From Mesorhizobium sp. DCY119 (GTDB lineage Bacteria > Pseudomonadota > Alphaproteobacteria > Rhizobiales > Rhizobiaceae), in assembly GCF_003590645.1 (NCBI RefSeq), contig NZ_CP031834.1, positions 3,968,501 to 4,032,500 on the forward strand: a stretch of 64,000 nt of DNA, in the 5' to 3' direction. A model generated the notes under the pieces. It saw only the letters and a list, made by a program, of their open reading frames with translations, made no database searches and was not told the DNA's origin. Of this stretch, positions 55,047 through 63,000 are shown in pieces; the stretch's first letter is position 1, and each line of letters begins with the position of its first letter. Made by a program: the position numbers and the translations under genes.

Positions 55047-55172
55047 GGGCTGGCCCGACCTTACTCTCCCAATCTGCTTCAATAACCACGCGCCACGCGC
55101 TATACTGATCCTCGCGCCGTGGATGGTGGTGGTTGGCGCAGCCCGTCCTATCCATGCACGGAGACCGCCACC

Positions 55173-55616
55173 ATGATCATCATCGCCATCCTCATATCGC
55201 TCGCCGGCATAGCCGCGCTCTGCTGGTTGCTCTTCAATCTCGCGGTGTTCGCCCTGCCGTTCTTCGCCGGTATCGCCGCCGGCACCTGGGCGCATCACAC
55301 CGGCGCCGGCATTCCCGGCGCCATCATCGTCGGCGCCATCGCGGCGGCCCTGACCTTCGGCCTGTTCCAGCTCCTGCTCCTCGTGGCGCGACCGGCCTGG
55401 ATCAAGCTGCTCGTCATACTCGCTTTCGTCGCACCGGCGGCGGTGGCAGGCTACTACGCCACGTTCGGCATCGTGAAGCTCACCATGGCATCCGAGACCT
55501 GGCAGCTCGCTTTCGCCATCGTCGGAGCGGTTGCGGTCGGCGTCACGGCCTTCATGCGCCTGACCATGATGACCCCGCCCGGACCAGCCGGACAGGGCAT
55601 CGCGGGAGCCTCGTGA
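55173..55616 (+). CDS. Small multi-span membrane protein of mobile element
   Basis: A 147-aa inner-membrane protein with about four hydrophobic helices (IIIAILISLAGIAALCWLLF; ALPFFAGIAAGTWAHHTGAG; GAIAAALTFGLFQLLLLVAR; LLVILAFVAPAAVAGYYATF). GGAG precedes the ATG at 55173; the ATG at 55119 is upstream of that site. Function unknown; conserved in position next to DUF736/DUF2493 on related elements as far as I recall. Confidence 0.72.
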   Translation: MIIIAILISLAGIAALCWLLFNLAVFALPFFAGIAAGTWAHHTGAGIPGAIIVGAIAAALTFGLFQLLLLVARPAWIKLLVILAFVAPAAVAGYYATFGIVKLTMASETWQLAFAIVGAVAVGVTAFMRLTMMTPPGPAGQGIAGAS

Positions 55617-56034
55617 CCGAAGGGCATTGGCAGCGACCACATCAGGCTGGACCCCTTACGTGCCCCGCCGCCCACGGGGTTGTCATGCAGCGCCCGAGTT
55701 GTATGCGCAGCGCCAGCATGTGGAACGCCATCAGCGGACCTCGAAAGCCCGCCAGGGCCGCAACACCGATCTTCACCCGGCCGAGCGAGGAAACCGAGTA
55801 GTGCATGGTTCGCCCTGGTGGGATAGCCCACGGAGCTGACATTCGGGCGGACCCGGGAGGGGGAGCGGAGCGCGCTGAGCCTGTGGGCCGGACCCCTTCA
55901 GTTGGTACGCGAGCCAGCCACGTTCTCCTTGCCTTGTTCTGCCTGTGTGACCGCTCCAATACGGCCTCTCATCTGGCTTGATCTGGCCGAAGACCGGCTT
56001 CGCCTCGATCGCCTATGGCGCAACAGCGCCGTCA
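55617..56034. other. Gene-free stretch before leader B2
   Basis: About 420 nt without a convincing gene. Short ORFs on both strands overlap one another and lack ribosome-binding sites; a minus-strand ORF starting near 55805 (HYSVSSLGRVKIGVAALAGF) is the least bad candidate. The promoter of the DUF736 transcript and its leader are probably here. Confidence 0.3.
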
Positions 56035-56085
56035 AACTATCTTCCCCTCCCGGCTGCGCCGGGTTCCTCGCGAGACAAGATAGTT
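56035..56085 (+). ncRNA. Structured leader B2 upstream of DUF736
   Basis: AACTATCTT (56035-56043) pairs perfectly with AAGATAGTT (56077-56085). Within lies CCCGGC-TGC-GCCGGG (56049-56063) followed by TTCCTCGCGAGAC. Compared with B1, the outer stem has a C-G pair where B1 has T-A, and the inner stem is fully different but keeps the TGC triloop. The DUF736 ATG is 113 nt downstream. Confidence 0.65.
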
Positions 56086-56197
56086 CTCCTTTGCTGTCGG
56101 AGCCCCTTCGGGGTGCGCCGTCGATCGCCTTCGGCCGGCCGATCGCCATCGAGACCGCAATGGTGCGGGCTCGAACCAGAAACCAAGGAGAACTATC

Positions 56198-56524
56198 ATG
56201 GCTACCATCGGCACCTTCAAGAAGTCCGCCACCAACGAGTTCGTCGGCGAGATCGTCACCCTCTCCCTCCAGGCCAAGAACGTCCGCATCGCTCCCGATA
56301 CCCGCGCCAGCGGCGAGAATGCCCCCAGCCACCGCGTCTTCGTCGGCCGGGTCGAGATCGGCGCAGCCTGGAGCAAGCAGTCCAACGAGGGCCGCGCCTA
56401 CCTGGGCCTCAAGCTCGACGATCCGAGCTTCACCGCCCCGATCTACGCCAACCTCTTCGATGACGAGGAAGGCGACGGCTTCAGCCTGATCTGGTCCCGC
56501 CCGACCCGCCGCAACGGCGATTGA
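56198..56524 (+). CDS. DUF736 family protein
   Basis: A 108-aa DUF736 protein (ATIGTFKKSATNEFVGEIVT; AYLGLKLDDPSFTAPIYANL). The family is a marker of alphaproteobacterial ICEs and conjugative plasmids; role unknown. A strong AAGGAG precedes the start. A second, diverged DUF736 gene lies at 61885. Confidence 0.93.
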   Translation: MATIGTFKKSATNEFVGEIVTLSLQAKNVRIAPDTRASGENAPSHRVFVGRVEIGAAWSKQSNEGRAYLGLKLDDPSFTAPIYANLFDDEEGDGFSLIWSRPTRRNGD

Positions 56525-56536
56525 GGCTCCCCAATA

Positions 56537-56561
56537 CCCCGCCCGGCTGGACCGGGCGGGG
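56537..56561. terminator. Bidirectional terminator-like hairpin
   Basis: CCCCGCCCGG-CTGGA-CCGGGCGGGG, a perfect 10-bp stem in the 40-nt gap between the DUF736 stop and the convergent regulator stop. It can serve both strands; the U-tract is short. Confidence 0.65.
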
Positions 56562-56564
56562 GTT

Positions 56565-56822
56565 TCACGTGACTCCGCCACGGGCCGAAGAACCTCGCTT
56601 TTTCGCGCTGGGGGCCGGCCGTTTCAGCAGGTCAGACGCTTCCACGCCGAGCGCTTTGGCCAGGCTGTCGACGACGTCGATGCCTGCTGCATAGACGCTG
56701 CGCTCGAGCGAACTGATATAGGTACGATCGATGCCCGCACGATGCGCGAGCTCTTCCTGCGACAGCCCTCGCGCCCGGCGCTGCGTCTTCAGATTGTGTG
56801 CCAGTATCTCTCGTATCTCCAT
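56565..56822 (-). CDS. XRE-family transcriptional regulator
   Basis: An 85-aa Cro/C1-type repressor with the HTH at residues ~8-62 (LKTQRRARGLSQEELAHRAG; IDRTYISSLERSVYAAGIDV) and a basic tail. It has no second domain, so it responds through dimerisation or partner proteins. Directly upstream is a TGTAGAGAAT inverted repeat, presumably its own operator. The second XRE gene lies about 100 nt further upstream in the same direction. Confidence 0.9.
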   Translation of the reverse strand: MEIREILAHNLKTQRRARGLSQEELAHRAGIDRTYISSLERSVYAAGIDVVDSLAKALGVEASDLLKRPAPSAKKRGSSARGGVT

Positions 56823-56841
56823 GCCGGCGAGGACACGGCCT

Positions 56842-56874
56842 TGTAGAGAATTCTGCCACGGAGTATTCTCTACA
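56842..56874. promoter_or_regulatory. Inverted repeat operator of the 56565-56822 regulator
   Basis: TGTAGAGAAT (56842-56851) and its exact complement ATTCTCTACA (56865-56874) flank a 13-nt spacer, 20 nt upstream of the regulator's ATG. Size and position fit an autoregulatory XRE operator. Confidence 0.65.
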
Positions 56875-56923
56875 GGACAATGGAGATGCCGCCTGCCGCA
56901 GGATCGATGGCTCTACTCGACGA

Positions 56924-57139
56924 TCATTTCCTCGAACGCTCGATCAGGGCGCTCGCGTCAACACCGAGCGCCGACGCGATTCGGCCGAGAACGGTCACGC
57001 TCGCGGATTTGTCCGCACGCTCGATCGCGCCGATATACCGCGCGCTGAGACCGGCGCGATGCGCCAGATCCTCCTGCGTCATGTTCTTGTCATGGCGTAT
57101 CCGACGCAGATTGACGGCCATGACCTCCTTGAGGTCCAT
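56924..57139 (-). CDS. XRE-family transcriptional regulator
   Basis: A 71-aa single-domain Cro/C1 HTH protein (VNLRRIRHDKNMTQEDLAHR; AGLSARYIGAIERADKSASV). Similar in size and layout to the neighbouring regulator but with different recognition residues and a different upstream palindrome. Probably the SinR/QseC-like switch of the element, controlling the divergent DUF2285/RepA transfer operon. Confidence 0.9.
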   Translation of the reverse strand: MDLKEVMAVNLRRIRHDKNMTQEDLAHRAGLSARYIGAIERADKSASVTVLGRIASALGVDASALIERSRK

Positions 57140-57160
57140 GGCCGTAGGGGAACCAGCGTC

Positions 57161-57189
57161 GGAACGATCGTTCTAGGAACGATAGTTCC
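57161..57189. promoter_or_regulatory. Tandem operators between XRE gene and the replication/transfer operon
   Basis: Two adjacent palindromes, GGAACGATCGTTCT (57161-57174) and GGAACGATAGTTCC (57176-57189), share the form GGAAC-N4-GTTCC. They sit 22 nt before the minus-strand regulator start and about 105 nt before the plus-strand 57295 gene, so a repressor bound here could control both directions. Confidence 0.7.
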
Positions 57190-57294
57190 GATTCGTTGCT
57201 AAACGTGATAGTTACTGGATGCCTGCCGCTTCAACGTTCAAGATTAACAACGCCCCTGGCTATGGATATACGTGCGTTGGGGGAGAATTCGCTC

Positions 57295-57558
57295 ATGGCG
57301 CAATCTGACTTCTTGGACGCTCCGCCGGAGAGTTCGGTACTCACGGACTATGACCGAGAGCACATGAAGGCATACATGCGTGCGCTCGACGCGGACGCTG
57401 AGGGGGCGGACTGGCGCGAAGCCGTCGCGGTCATTTTCGGTCTTGACCCGGAAGCAGAGCCCGAACGCGCCCGGCGCGTTCACGACAGCCATCTTGCCCG
57501 CGCCCGCTGGATGACGGAGCATGGCTACAAGCTGCTCCTGCGCGAAGGCGGCCGATAA
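57295..57558 (+). CDS. Small conserved protein of ICE regulatory module
   Basis: An 87-aa soluble protein (SVLTDYDREHMKAYMRALDA; RARRVHDSHLARARWMTEHG). GGGGGAGA precedes the ATG; an in-frame ATG at 57196 lies in the operator region and is rejected. It matches in place and size the small protein that precedes DUF6499/DUF2285 genes on related elements; I believe it belongs to the DUF2285-associated group, but function is unknown. Confidence 0.75.
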   Translation: MAQSDFLDAPPESSVLTDYDREHMKAYMRALDADAEGADWREAVAVIFGLDPEAEPERARRVHDSHLARARWMTEHGYKLLLREGGR

Positions 57559-57665
57559 GACGAGGCGCTGCATCAGAGGCATACCCCGGTGCCTCCACAA
57601 GGCCTTCCCAAGCATCGCGATCTCGAAGACCCTTACGCCCCCACGTTGCGGCAACGAGGATCACG

Positions 57666-58422
57666 ATGACGCCCGACACTTCGCGTTGGCGGACTTCGGA
57701 AACATACGACTTTCTGGATGCCCTCGACCCCCCCGATCTCGCCTGGGAATGGCTCAGGCGCAATGCGGAATACCAGCAGGACTATGCGCGCGCCGACAGT
57801 CCTGCCCTGAAGCACGCCCTCGTTCGAAGATGGGGCCTGCAGTTTTTTCGTCCCGCCGTCGCTGAATGCTGGCGAGAGTCCGGTGTTCTGGTCCGCCGAC
57901 GCGGACACGAGCACCGTGCTGCTCACGCACGCGCCAGACATGTTGCCGGCGGCAAGCAATCTCTTTCCCAAGCTGCGCGAAACCCACGCACGCTCGGACG
58001 AGCAAGGCGTGCATTTCCTCCTCGCGGCCGGCAGTCAGACCATTCGGCTGGTCCGCCTTGCCGGTGGCCCGGCCAATGGCCCACTCGCCGCGCTCGTCCC
58101 GCTTGACGCGGATGGACCCGACAGGACCGAAGCGCTCGACCGCCTGCTGCGCGCCTTGCAGGGTCGGACAGTCCCCGATGATCGCCGGCTGACGCCACAG
58201 CAGAGGCGACGCCACCGGTTGATGCTCCAGGCGACGGACGGCCACACGAGTGGCGCCTCCTATCGCCAGATCGCCGAAGTCATCTATGGCAGCGAGCGCA
58301 TCCGCGGCGAGCATTGGAAGACCTCCGCCCTGCGCGACAGTGTCATCGGCCTCATTGAAGGCGGGCTCGCCATGATCGCGGGCGGTTATCGTCAATTGCT
58401 GCGTCATCGCCGGCAAAGATAG
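57666..58422 (+). pseudogene. DUF6499/DUF2285 regulator, frameshifted
   Basis: The N-terminal part (57666 to ~57880) is a DUF6499 domain: SRWRTSETYDFLDALDPPDL and WEWLRRNAEYQQDY. The C-terminal part from ~57883 in another frame is DUF2285: VFWSADADTSTVLLTHAPD, then HTSGASYRQIAEVIYGSERI (HTH-like). The join at GAGTCC-GGTG needs one base removed or two added (expected ESPVFW). Corrected length ~250 aa. DUF2285 proteins are DNA-binding regulators of ICE replication/transfer operons. With the shift, the HTH would not be made unless translation restarts at GTG 57883. Confidence 0.8.
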
Positions 58423-58440
58423 CCGAACGCTACCCGCCTG

Positions 58441-58478
58441 GGGGTGGGGATTTCAGCCGCCCTGAATTCCCCATCCCC
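58441..58478 (+). terminator. Hairpin after DUF2285 gene
   Basis: GGGGTGGGGATTTCAG (58441-58456) pairs with CTGAATTCCCCATCCCC (58462-58478) with one bulge and one mismatch around CCGCC. Terminator-like but with no strong U-tract; it could attenuate transcription into repA. Confidence 0.5.
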
Positions 58479-58559
58479 TCTCGGTCCCAGTCTTCGCCAC
58501 CGTGGTCTTCATCCGCCGCCAGCATCCGGCGGCCTCAATGAAGCCCCGGAGGCCCGACA

Positions 58560-58814
58560 ATGACTGCCAATACCACCGGCTTGCCGCCGCGCTACCTCAG
58601 AACCCCCGAGGCCGCGCGTTTTCTCAGCCTCTCCGACCGCACGCTCGAAAAGCATCGCACCTACGGCACCGGGCCCGCCTATCGAAAGCTTGGTGGCCGC
58701 GTCGTCTATGCGCTCGAGGACCTGCAGGCCTGGGCCGAGCGCGGCACCAAGACCTCGACCTCCGATCCCGGCATCGGCACCGTCCATCCTGCCCGTCGAC
58801 TCGACGCGCGTTGA
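58560..58814 (+). CDS. AlpA/excisionase-like HTH protein
   Basis: An 84-aa protein with a winged MerR/AlpA-type helix-turn-helix (RYLRTPEAARFLSLSDRTLE; KHRTYGTGPAYRKLGGRVVY). GGAGG lies 7 nt before the ATG. Such proteins act as excisionases or activators of element genes. It is 11 nt upstream of repA and so belongs to the same transcript. Confidence 0.87.
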   Translation: MTANTTGLPPRYLRTPEAARFLSLSDRTLEKHRTYGTGPAYRKLGGRVVYALEDLQAWAERGTKTSTSDPGIGTVHPARRLDAR

Positions 58815-58825
58815 GCAGTGACCCG

Positions 58826-59884
58826 ATGACGGTATCACCGCGCCAGCGCAACGAACGCGCCCATCTCGATCCCTTCGAAGCGCTGAACGGCGACGTGCCG
58901 CCGCGCGATCAGCGCGATCTGATGGCGCACCCGTTCTTCTCACTCTCGAAGTCGCGCCGGGTCGCGCCGATCCACTACAAGGCCGGCGACGTCGAGCTGC
59001 AGGTCTATGCCGTCGCCGAGCACGGCATGGCGACGATCTGGGACGCGGATGTCCTCATCTGGGCGGCCAGCCAGATCCTCGCCGCCCAGGATCGCGGTCT
59101 CCCAACCTCGCGCTTCTTCCGCTTCACGCCTTATCAGCTCCTCAACGCCATCGGTCGCAGCACCGGCGCGCGGAGCTACTTCCTCATCAAGGGCGCGCTG
59201 ACGCGCCTCCAGTCGACCGTCATCCGCACCAATATCCGCCACGGCGAGCATTGGCGGCGGCAGCAATTCTCCTGGATCAATGAATGGGAAGAGCTCGCAA
59301 CGCGCAGCGGCCGCGTCGAGGGCATGGAGTTCGTGCTGCCCGAATGGCTCTACCAGGGCATCGTCGACCGCCGCCTGGTCCTCGCCATCGATCCGGATTA
59401 TTTCGCGCTCACCGGCGGCATCGAGCGCTGGCTCTATCGCGTCGCGCGCAAGCATGCCGGACGGCAATCCGATGGCTGGCGGTTCGAGCTGCGCCATCTG
59501 CATGCCAAAAGCGGTTCGCTGGCGCGCTACTCCGATTTCGCCATCGATGTCCGCGCCATTGCCAAACGGCAGCCGTTCCCCGGCTATCGCATCGCGATAG
59601 AACGCGGTTCGGATGCCGAGGAACTTGTCCACATCCGGCCTGTGGAAAAGCTGTGCGTAACTTCGCCAGATATCCGTACATCAGGCGCAACCGGCATCCG
59701 TACATCAGGCGCAAACCTATCTGTACATCAGGCGCACGAACCTCAGTTAAGCCTTTGGCCGGGCGAGCGGAATCGCGCCCGTAAAGACTCTAAAGAAGAG
59801 TCTAAATCTTCTTATTATTTGGAAACGCGCTCCGGGGATAACTCCCCTCCTTCCGGCTCCTCTCGCCGCAGGAGCAGCCGATGA
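58826..59884 (+). CDS. repA: Replication initiator protein RepA
   Basis: A 352-aa plasmid/ICE-type replication initiator (RepA of the RPA family): [79 protein letters not shown]. These include the winged-helix elements used for origin binding. The C-terminal ~60 residues are low complexity and cover a DNA segment with DnaA boxes and three iteron-like repeats. The start at 58826 is 11 nt after the AlpA-like gene. It overlaps the ParA start (ATGA). Confidence 0.9.
   Translation: MTVSPRQRNERAHLDPFEALNGDVPPRDQRDLMAHPFFSLSKSRRVAPIHYKAGDVELQVYAVAEHGMATIWDADVLIWAASQILAAQDRGLPTSRFFRFTPYQLLNAIGRSTGARSYFLIKGALTRLQSTVIRTNIRHGEHWRRQQFSWINEWEELATRSGRVEGMEFVLPEWLYQGIVDRRLVLAIDPDYFALTGGIERWLYRVARKHAGRQSDGWRFELRHLHAKSGSLARYSDFAIDVRAIAKRQPFPGYRIAIERGSDAEELVHIRPVEKLCVTSPDIRTSGATGIRTSGANLSVHQAHEPQLSLWPGERNRARKDSKEESKSSYYLETRSGDNSPPSGSSRRRSSR
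59625..59820. other. Putative replication origin inside repA 3' end
   Basis: In order: inverted DnaA-box-like sites TTGTCCACA (59625-59633) and TGTGGAAAA (59641-59649); three repeats of ATCYGTACATCAGGCGCA at 59672-59689, 59696-59713 and 59719-59736; and an AT-rich segment (59784-59820) carrying the inverted repeat AGACTCT/AGAGTCT. The third repeat is in a different reading frame from the first two, so the repeat is conserved as DNA, not as peptide. This is the usual makeup of an iteron origin. Confidence 0.7.
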
Positions 59885-60534
59885 TCGTCGCGATCCTCAA
59901 CCAGAAGGGCGGCGTCGGCAAGACCACGCTAGCGCTGCATCTCGCCGGCGAATGGGCGCGACGCGGAAAGCGCGTCACGCTGATCGACGCCGACCCCCAG
60001 GGCTCAGCCCTCGATTGGTCGCAGCAGCGCAGTCGCAGCGGGGCGCCTCGCCTGTTCGGCGTCGTCGGCCTCGCCCGCGACACCCTGCATCGCGAAGCGC
60101 CCGAACTCGCCCGCGATGCCGATCATATCGTCATCGACGGTCCGCCGCGTGTCGCCGGGCTCATGCGCTCGGCGCTGCTCGCCTCCGACCTCGTGCTGAT
60201 CCCGGTCCAGCCGTCGCCATTCGATGGCTGGGCCTCGGCCGAGATGCTGGAACTGCTCGCCGAAGCGCGCATCTACCGCCCGCACCTTGCCGCGCGCTTC
60301 GCGCTCAACCGTTGCGGCGCCCGCACCGTCATCGCCCGCGAGACGGCCGAGACGCTGGCCGAACACGATCCGCCTGTCCTCGCATCGACCATCGGCCAGC
60401 GCGTCGTCTTCGCCCAGGCCGCGCAGTCCGGGCAACTCGCCGCGGAACTGGATGAGACCAGTCCGGCCGCGCGGGAGATCGCCGCGCTGCTCGCCGAAAT
60501 CGAACGCCTGCGCGTCGGGGCGGTGGCGCCATGA
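59881..60534 (+). CDS. parA: ParA-family partition ATPase
   Basis: A 217-aa Walker-type ParA/MinD ATPase with the deviant Walker [21 protein letters not shown] at the N-terminus, [11 protein letters not shown] (A') and IVIDGPPRV (Walker B). No N-terminal HTH, so type Ib. ATGA overlap with repA and with the following RHH gene, a standard parA-RHH partition pair. Confidence 0.94.
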   Translation: MIVAILNQKGGVGKTTLALHLAGEWARRGKRVTLIDADPQGSALDWSQQRSRSGAPRLFGVVGLARDTLHREAPELARDADHIVIDGPPRVAGLMRSALLASDLVLIPVQPSPFDGWASAEMLELLAEARIYRPHLAARFALNRCGARTVIARETAETLAEHDPPVLASTIGQRVVFAQAAQSGQLAAELDETSPAAREIAALLAEIERLRVGAVAP

Positions 60535-60782
60535 CCAAGGGGACGACCAGAAACGGCTTCGCCTCCCGCCCCGGTGACCCGGACCGCTGGATCACCGCCG
60601 CCGACGTGTCGAAGCCTCGTGCTGCCGCACTTGGCTACACGGCCCGGCTCACCATCGACGTCACGCCGGCGATGCGCGGTCGCATCAAGGTCGCCGCATT
60701 CCAGCGCGGCAAGACCGTCGCCGACATGTTGCGCGATCTCCTGGCGCGCGAGTTCCCCGCCGACGAAGGAGGCGCTTCATGA
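60531..60782 (+). CDS. Ribbon-helix-helix partition partner
   Basis: An 83-aa protein ending in a ribbon-helix-helix fold ([38 protein letters not shown]). Coupled by overlap to parA upstream and DUF2840 downstream. By position it is the centromere-binding ParG/ParB-like partner of this ParA. Confidence 0.82.
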   Translation: MTKGTTRNGFASRPGDPDRWITAADVSKPRAAALGYTARLTIDVTPAMRGRIKVAAFQRGKTVADMLRDLLAREFPADEGGAS

Positions 60783-61297
60783 GCCACAGTTCCGGCCTGC
60801 CACTGAGCATGCGGCCTACGGTCGAGGGACCGCCGTCGTTCACCACGCTGGTCGAACTGACCTGGCGGGAGAAGCGCGTCGAATACTGGATACGCTTCGG
60901 CCGGCAGACCTACGAGCAGGTGCTCGATCGCCATCGCCGCGTCGTCGGCTTCGCGCCGGGCAGCGTCTTCGCCTTCATCCGCTGGGCCGCCAATGACTAC
61001 GGCACGGTGCTGTCGCGCATCGACATCGTGCGCACCATCGAGCGTGGAGAGCCGTTCCAGACGCTTCCCTTCGTGCGCCCCGGCGGCGACATCCTGCTCA
61101 AGGTCGAGAGCTGGCCGAAGGTGGCTCGTGTTCTCGAAATCATCGACGCCATCGAGGCGCTCGGCATCGATACCTGCGATGTCGTTCCCGATCATTGGCG
61201 ACACATCCATCACCGCATCGCCGCTGGCCTCGAGCCGCATCTCTATACGACGGATCGCCATGCCGCATGGCTCAAGCGGCGGAGCGTCGAACCATGA
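60779..61297 (+). CDS. DUF2840 domain protein
   Basis: A 172-aa DUF2840 protein (FTTLVELTWREKRVEYWIRF; GSVFAFIRWAANDYGTVLSR). Function unknown; found almost only between parA and traF on alphaproteobacterial ICEs. ATGA overlaps at both ends. Confidence 0.9.
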   Translation: MSHSSGLPLSMRPTVEGPPSFTTLVELTWREKRVEYWIRFGRQTYEQVLDRHRRVVGFAPGSVFAFIRWAANDYGTVLSRIDIVRTIERGEPFQTLPFVRPGGDILLKVESWPKVARVLEIIDAIEALGIDTCDVVPDHWRHIHHRIAAGLEPHLYTTDRHAAWLKRRSVEP

Positions 61298-61851
61298 GTC
61301 GGCGCGCCATCATCGTCGCCACCCTCGCCGCCACCGCGCTCGTCGCCGCACCCACCTGGCTCGGCTACGCTCCCGCCTTCATCTGGAACGCCTCCGCCAG
61401 CGTACCCCTCGGGCTCTACCGGCTCGCGCCCACCGGACGCCCCGACATCGGCGACTATGTCGTCGTCGCGCCGCCCGCGCCACTCGCTGCCTTCCTCGCC
61501 GAGCGCGGCTACCTCCCGCTCGGTGTGCCGCTGATCAAGCGCGTGCTGGCGCTGCCCGGTGGCCAGGTCTGCAGGAGCGGGCTCACGATCATCGCCTACG
61601 AGCACGCCTATGTCGCGGCCCGGGAACGCGACCGGCTCGGCCGGCCGCTGCCCGTTTGGCAGGGCTGCCGAACGGTCGGCCACGACGAAATCTTCCTCAT
61701 GAACTGGGACACGCCCGACAGTTTTGACGGCCGGTACTTCGGGCCGCTCCCTGTCAGTTCCATCACCGCCCGCGCGCTTCCGGTCTGGACCGACGCGGAA
61801 GGCGACGGCCGCTTCCAGTGGCATGTCGGCGACCCCGCCGACGCGCCCTGA
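61294..61851 (+). CDS. traF: S26 family signal peptidase TraF
   Basis: A 185-aa conjugative signal peptidase. An N-terminal membrane anchor (AIIVATLAATALVAAPTWLG) is followed by the catalytic serine in ASVPLGLYR and the catalytic lysine in LIKRVLALPGG. In IncP plasmids TraF matures the pilin TrbC. The start at 61294 overlaps the DUF2840 stop; the longer in-frame reading to 61195 is inside that gene. Confidence 0.92.
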   Translation: MSRRAIIVATLAATALVAAPTWLGYAPAFIWNASASVPLGLYRLAPTGRPDIGDYVVVAPPAPLAAFLAERGYLPLGVPLIKRVLALPGGQVCRSGLTIIAYEHAYVAARERDRLGRPLPVWQGCRTVGHDEIFLMNWDTPDSFDGRYFGPLPVSSITARALPVWTDAEGDGRFQWHVGDPADAP

Positions 61852-61884
61852 TCCCTTCCCAACCGCCAGAACAGGAGTCTTCCC

Positions 61885-62232
61885 ATGGCACAGATCGGTC
61901 AGTTCACGCGCACCCAGTCGGGCTATTCGGGGCGCGTCCGCACGCTTTCGCTCGACCTCGCCATTGTCTTCGTTCCCGTCGACAATACCGATGTCGAGAA
62001 CGCCCCGGATTACCGCATTCGTCTCGGCGACGAAGACGGTATCGAGATCGGCGCCGGCTGGCTGCAGACCGGCGATCGTGCCGGCGCCTATATCTCGGTT
62101 GTCCTCGACGATCCCTCGCTGGCGCACCCGATCCGCGCCCGTCTGTTCCAGGCGGATGAGAACGGCCGCGACTGGGGTCTGCACTGGACCCGCCAGAAAA
62201 AGCGCGACGAGCCGGACAAGGCGCAGGATTGA
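61885..62232 (+). CDS. DUF736 family protein (second copy)
   Basis: A 115-aa DUF736 protein (AQIGQFTRTQSGYSGRVRTL; AGAYISVVLDDPSLAHPIRA), diverged from the copy at 56198. AACAGGAG precedes the start. It lies between traF and the lytic transglycosylase in the transfer operon and lacks the B-type leader seen before the other copy. Confidence 0.92.
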   Translation: MAQIGQFTRTQSGYSGRVRTLSLDLAIVFVPVDNTDVENAPDYRIRLGDEDGIEIGAGWLQTGDRAGAYISVVLDDPSLAHPIRARLFQADENGRDWGLHWTRQKKRDEPDKAQD

Positions 62233-62235
62233 TCC

Positions 62236-63000
62236 ATGCACCGCGTCCACATTGCGCGCGCTATTCGGCGGCACGGCATTTGCCGCCGTGTCGCCGTCCT
62301 TCTCCTTGCCGGCCTGCCGATCCTCGCGCCTGCGCCCATCGCGCGGGCACAGGATGCAACCATCGTGCAGGCTGCCGGCAACGCGCGCTTCGCGGCATAC
62401 ATAGCCGAGGCGTCGCAGCGATTTCGCATCCCTGAGACCTGGATATGCGCCGTTCTCGATACCGAGAGCGCGCATGACATTCGCGCGGTCTCCGAGGCCG
62501 GCGCGATGGGATTGATGCAGGTCATGCCAGACACCTGGACCGAGTTGGCCGCCCGTTACGCGTTCGGCGACGATCCTTTCGATCCGCGTGACAACATCCT
62601 CGCCGGCACCGCCTATCTGCGCGAGATGCTCGATCGCTACGGCAATGTGGGCGCCATGCTCGCGGCCTACAATGCCGGCCCCGGTCGCTACGATGAGTAT
62701 CTCGCGATCGGTCGCCCGCTGCCGGCCGAGACCCGCGCATACGTCGCCAAGCTCGCGCCGATCCTCGGCGGCGAACCGCTGCCCAGTGGCGCGTCGGCAA
62801 CGCCATCACCTCCGACGGATTGGCGTGAGGCGCCGCTGTTCGTGGCCCCCGCCTTGGGCGGCTCTCCTGCCGGTTCGCCGCATCCTGGCGGTCAATCGGC
62901 TGCAGAGTTGACAGCCGATCCCACGCACGACGACGACGCCACCCCAATTCCAGCAGCGGGCATCTTTGTCGCCAGATCTGAGGGGAATTCCTCTCCATGA
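62236..63000 (+). CDS. Lytic transglycosylase (VirB1-like)
   Basis: A 254-aa periplasmic SLT-domain protein. Signal sequence (VAVLLLAGLPILAPAPIARA), then the catalytic glutamate in AVLDTESAHDIRAVS, GAMGLMQVMPDTW and LAAYNAGPGRYDEY, the standard SLT motifs. The C-terminal ~70 residues are Pro/Ser-rich and unstructured. It opens peptidoglycan for assembly of the conjugative type IV secretion channel. Confidence 0.92.
   Translation: MHRVHIARAIRRHGICRRVAVLLLAGLPILAPAPIARAQDATIVQAAGNARFAAYIAEASQRFRIPETWICAVLDTESAHDIRAVSEAGAMGLMQVMPDTWTELAARYAFGDDPFDPRDNILAGTAYLREMLDRYGNVGAMLAAYNAGPGRYDEYLAIGRPLPAETRAYVAKLAPILGGEPLPSGASATPSPPTDWREAPLFVAPALGGSPAGSPHPGGQSAAELTADPTHDDDATPIPAAGIFVARSEGNSSP

Noticed and set aside
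59672-59736. CRISPR-like short direct repeats
   Set aside because: Only three copies with 5-6 nt between them, lying inside repA next to DnaA-like boxes; they fit iterons, not CRISPR repeats with spacers.
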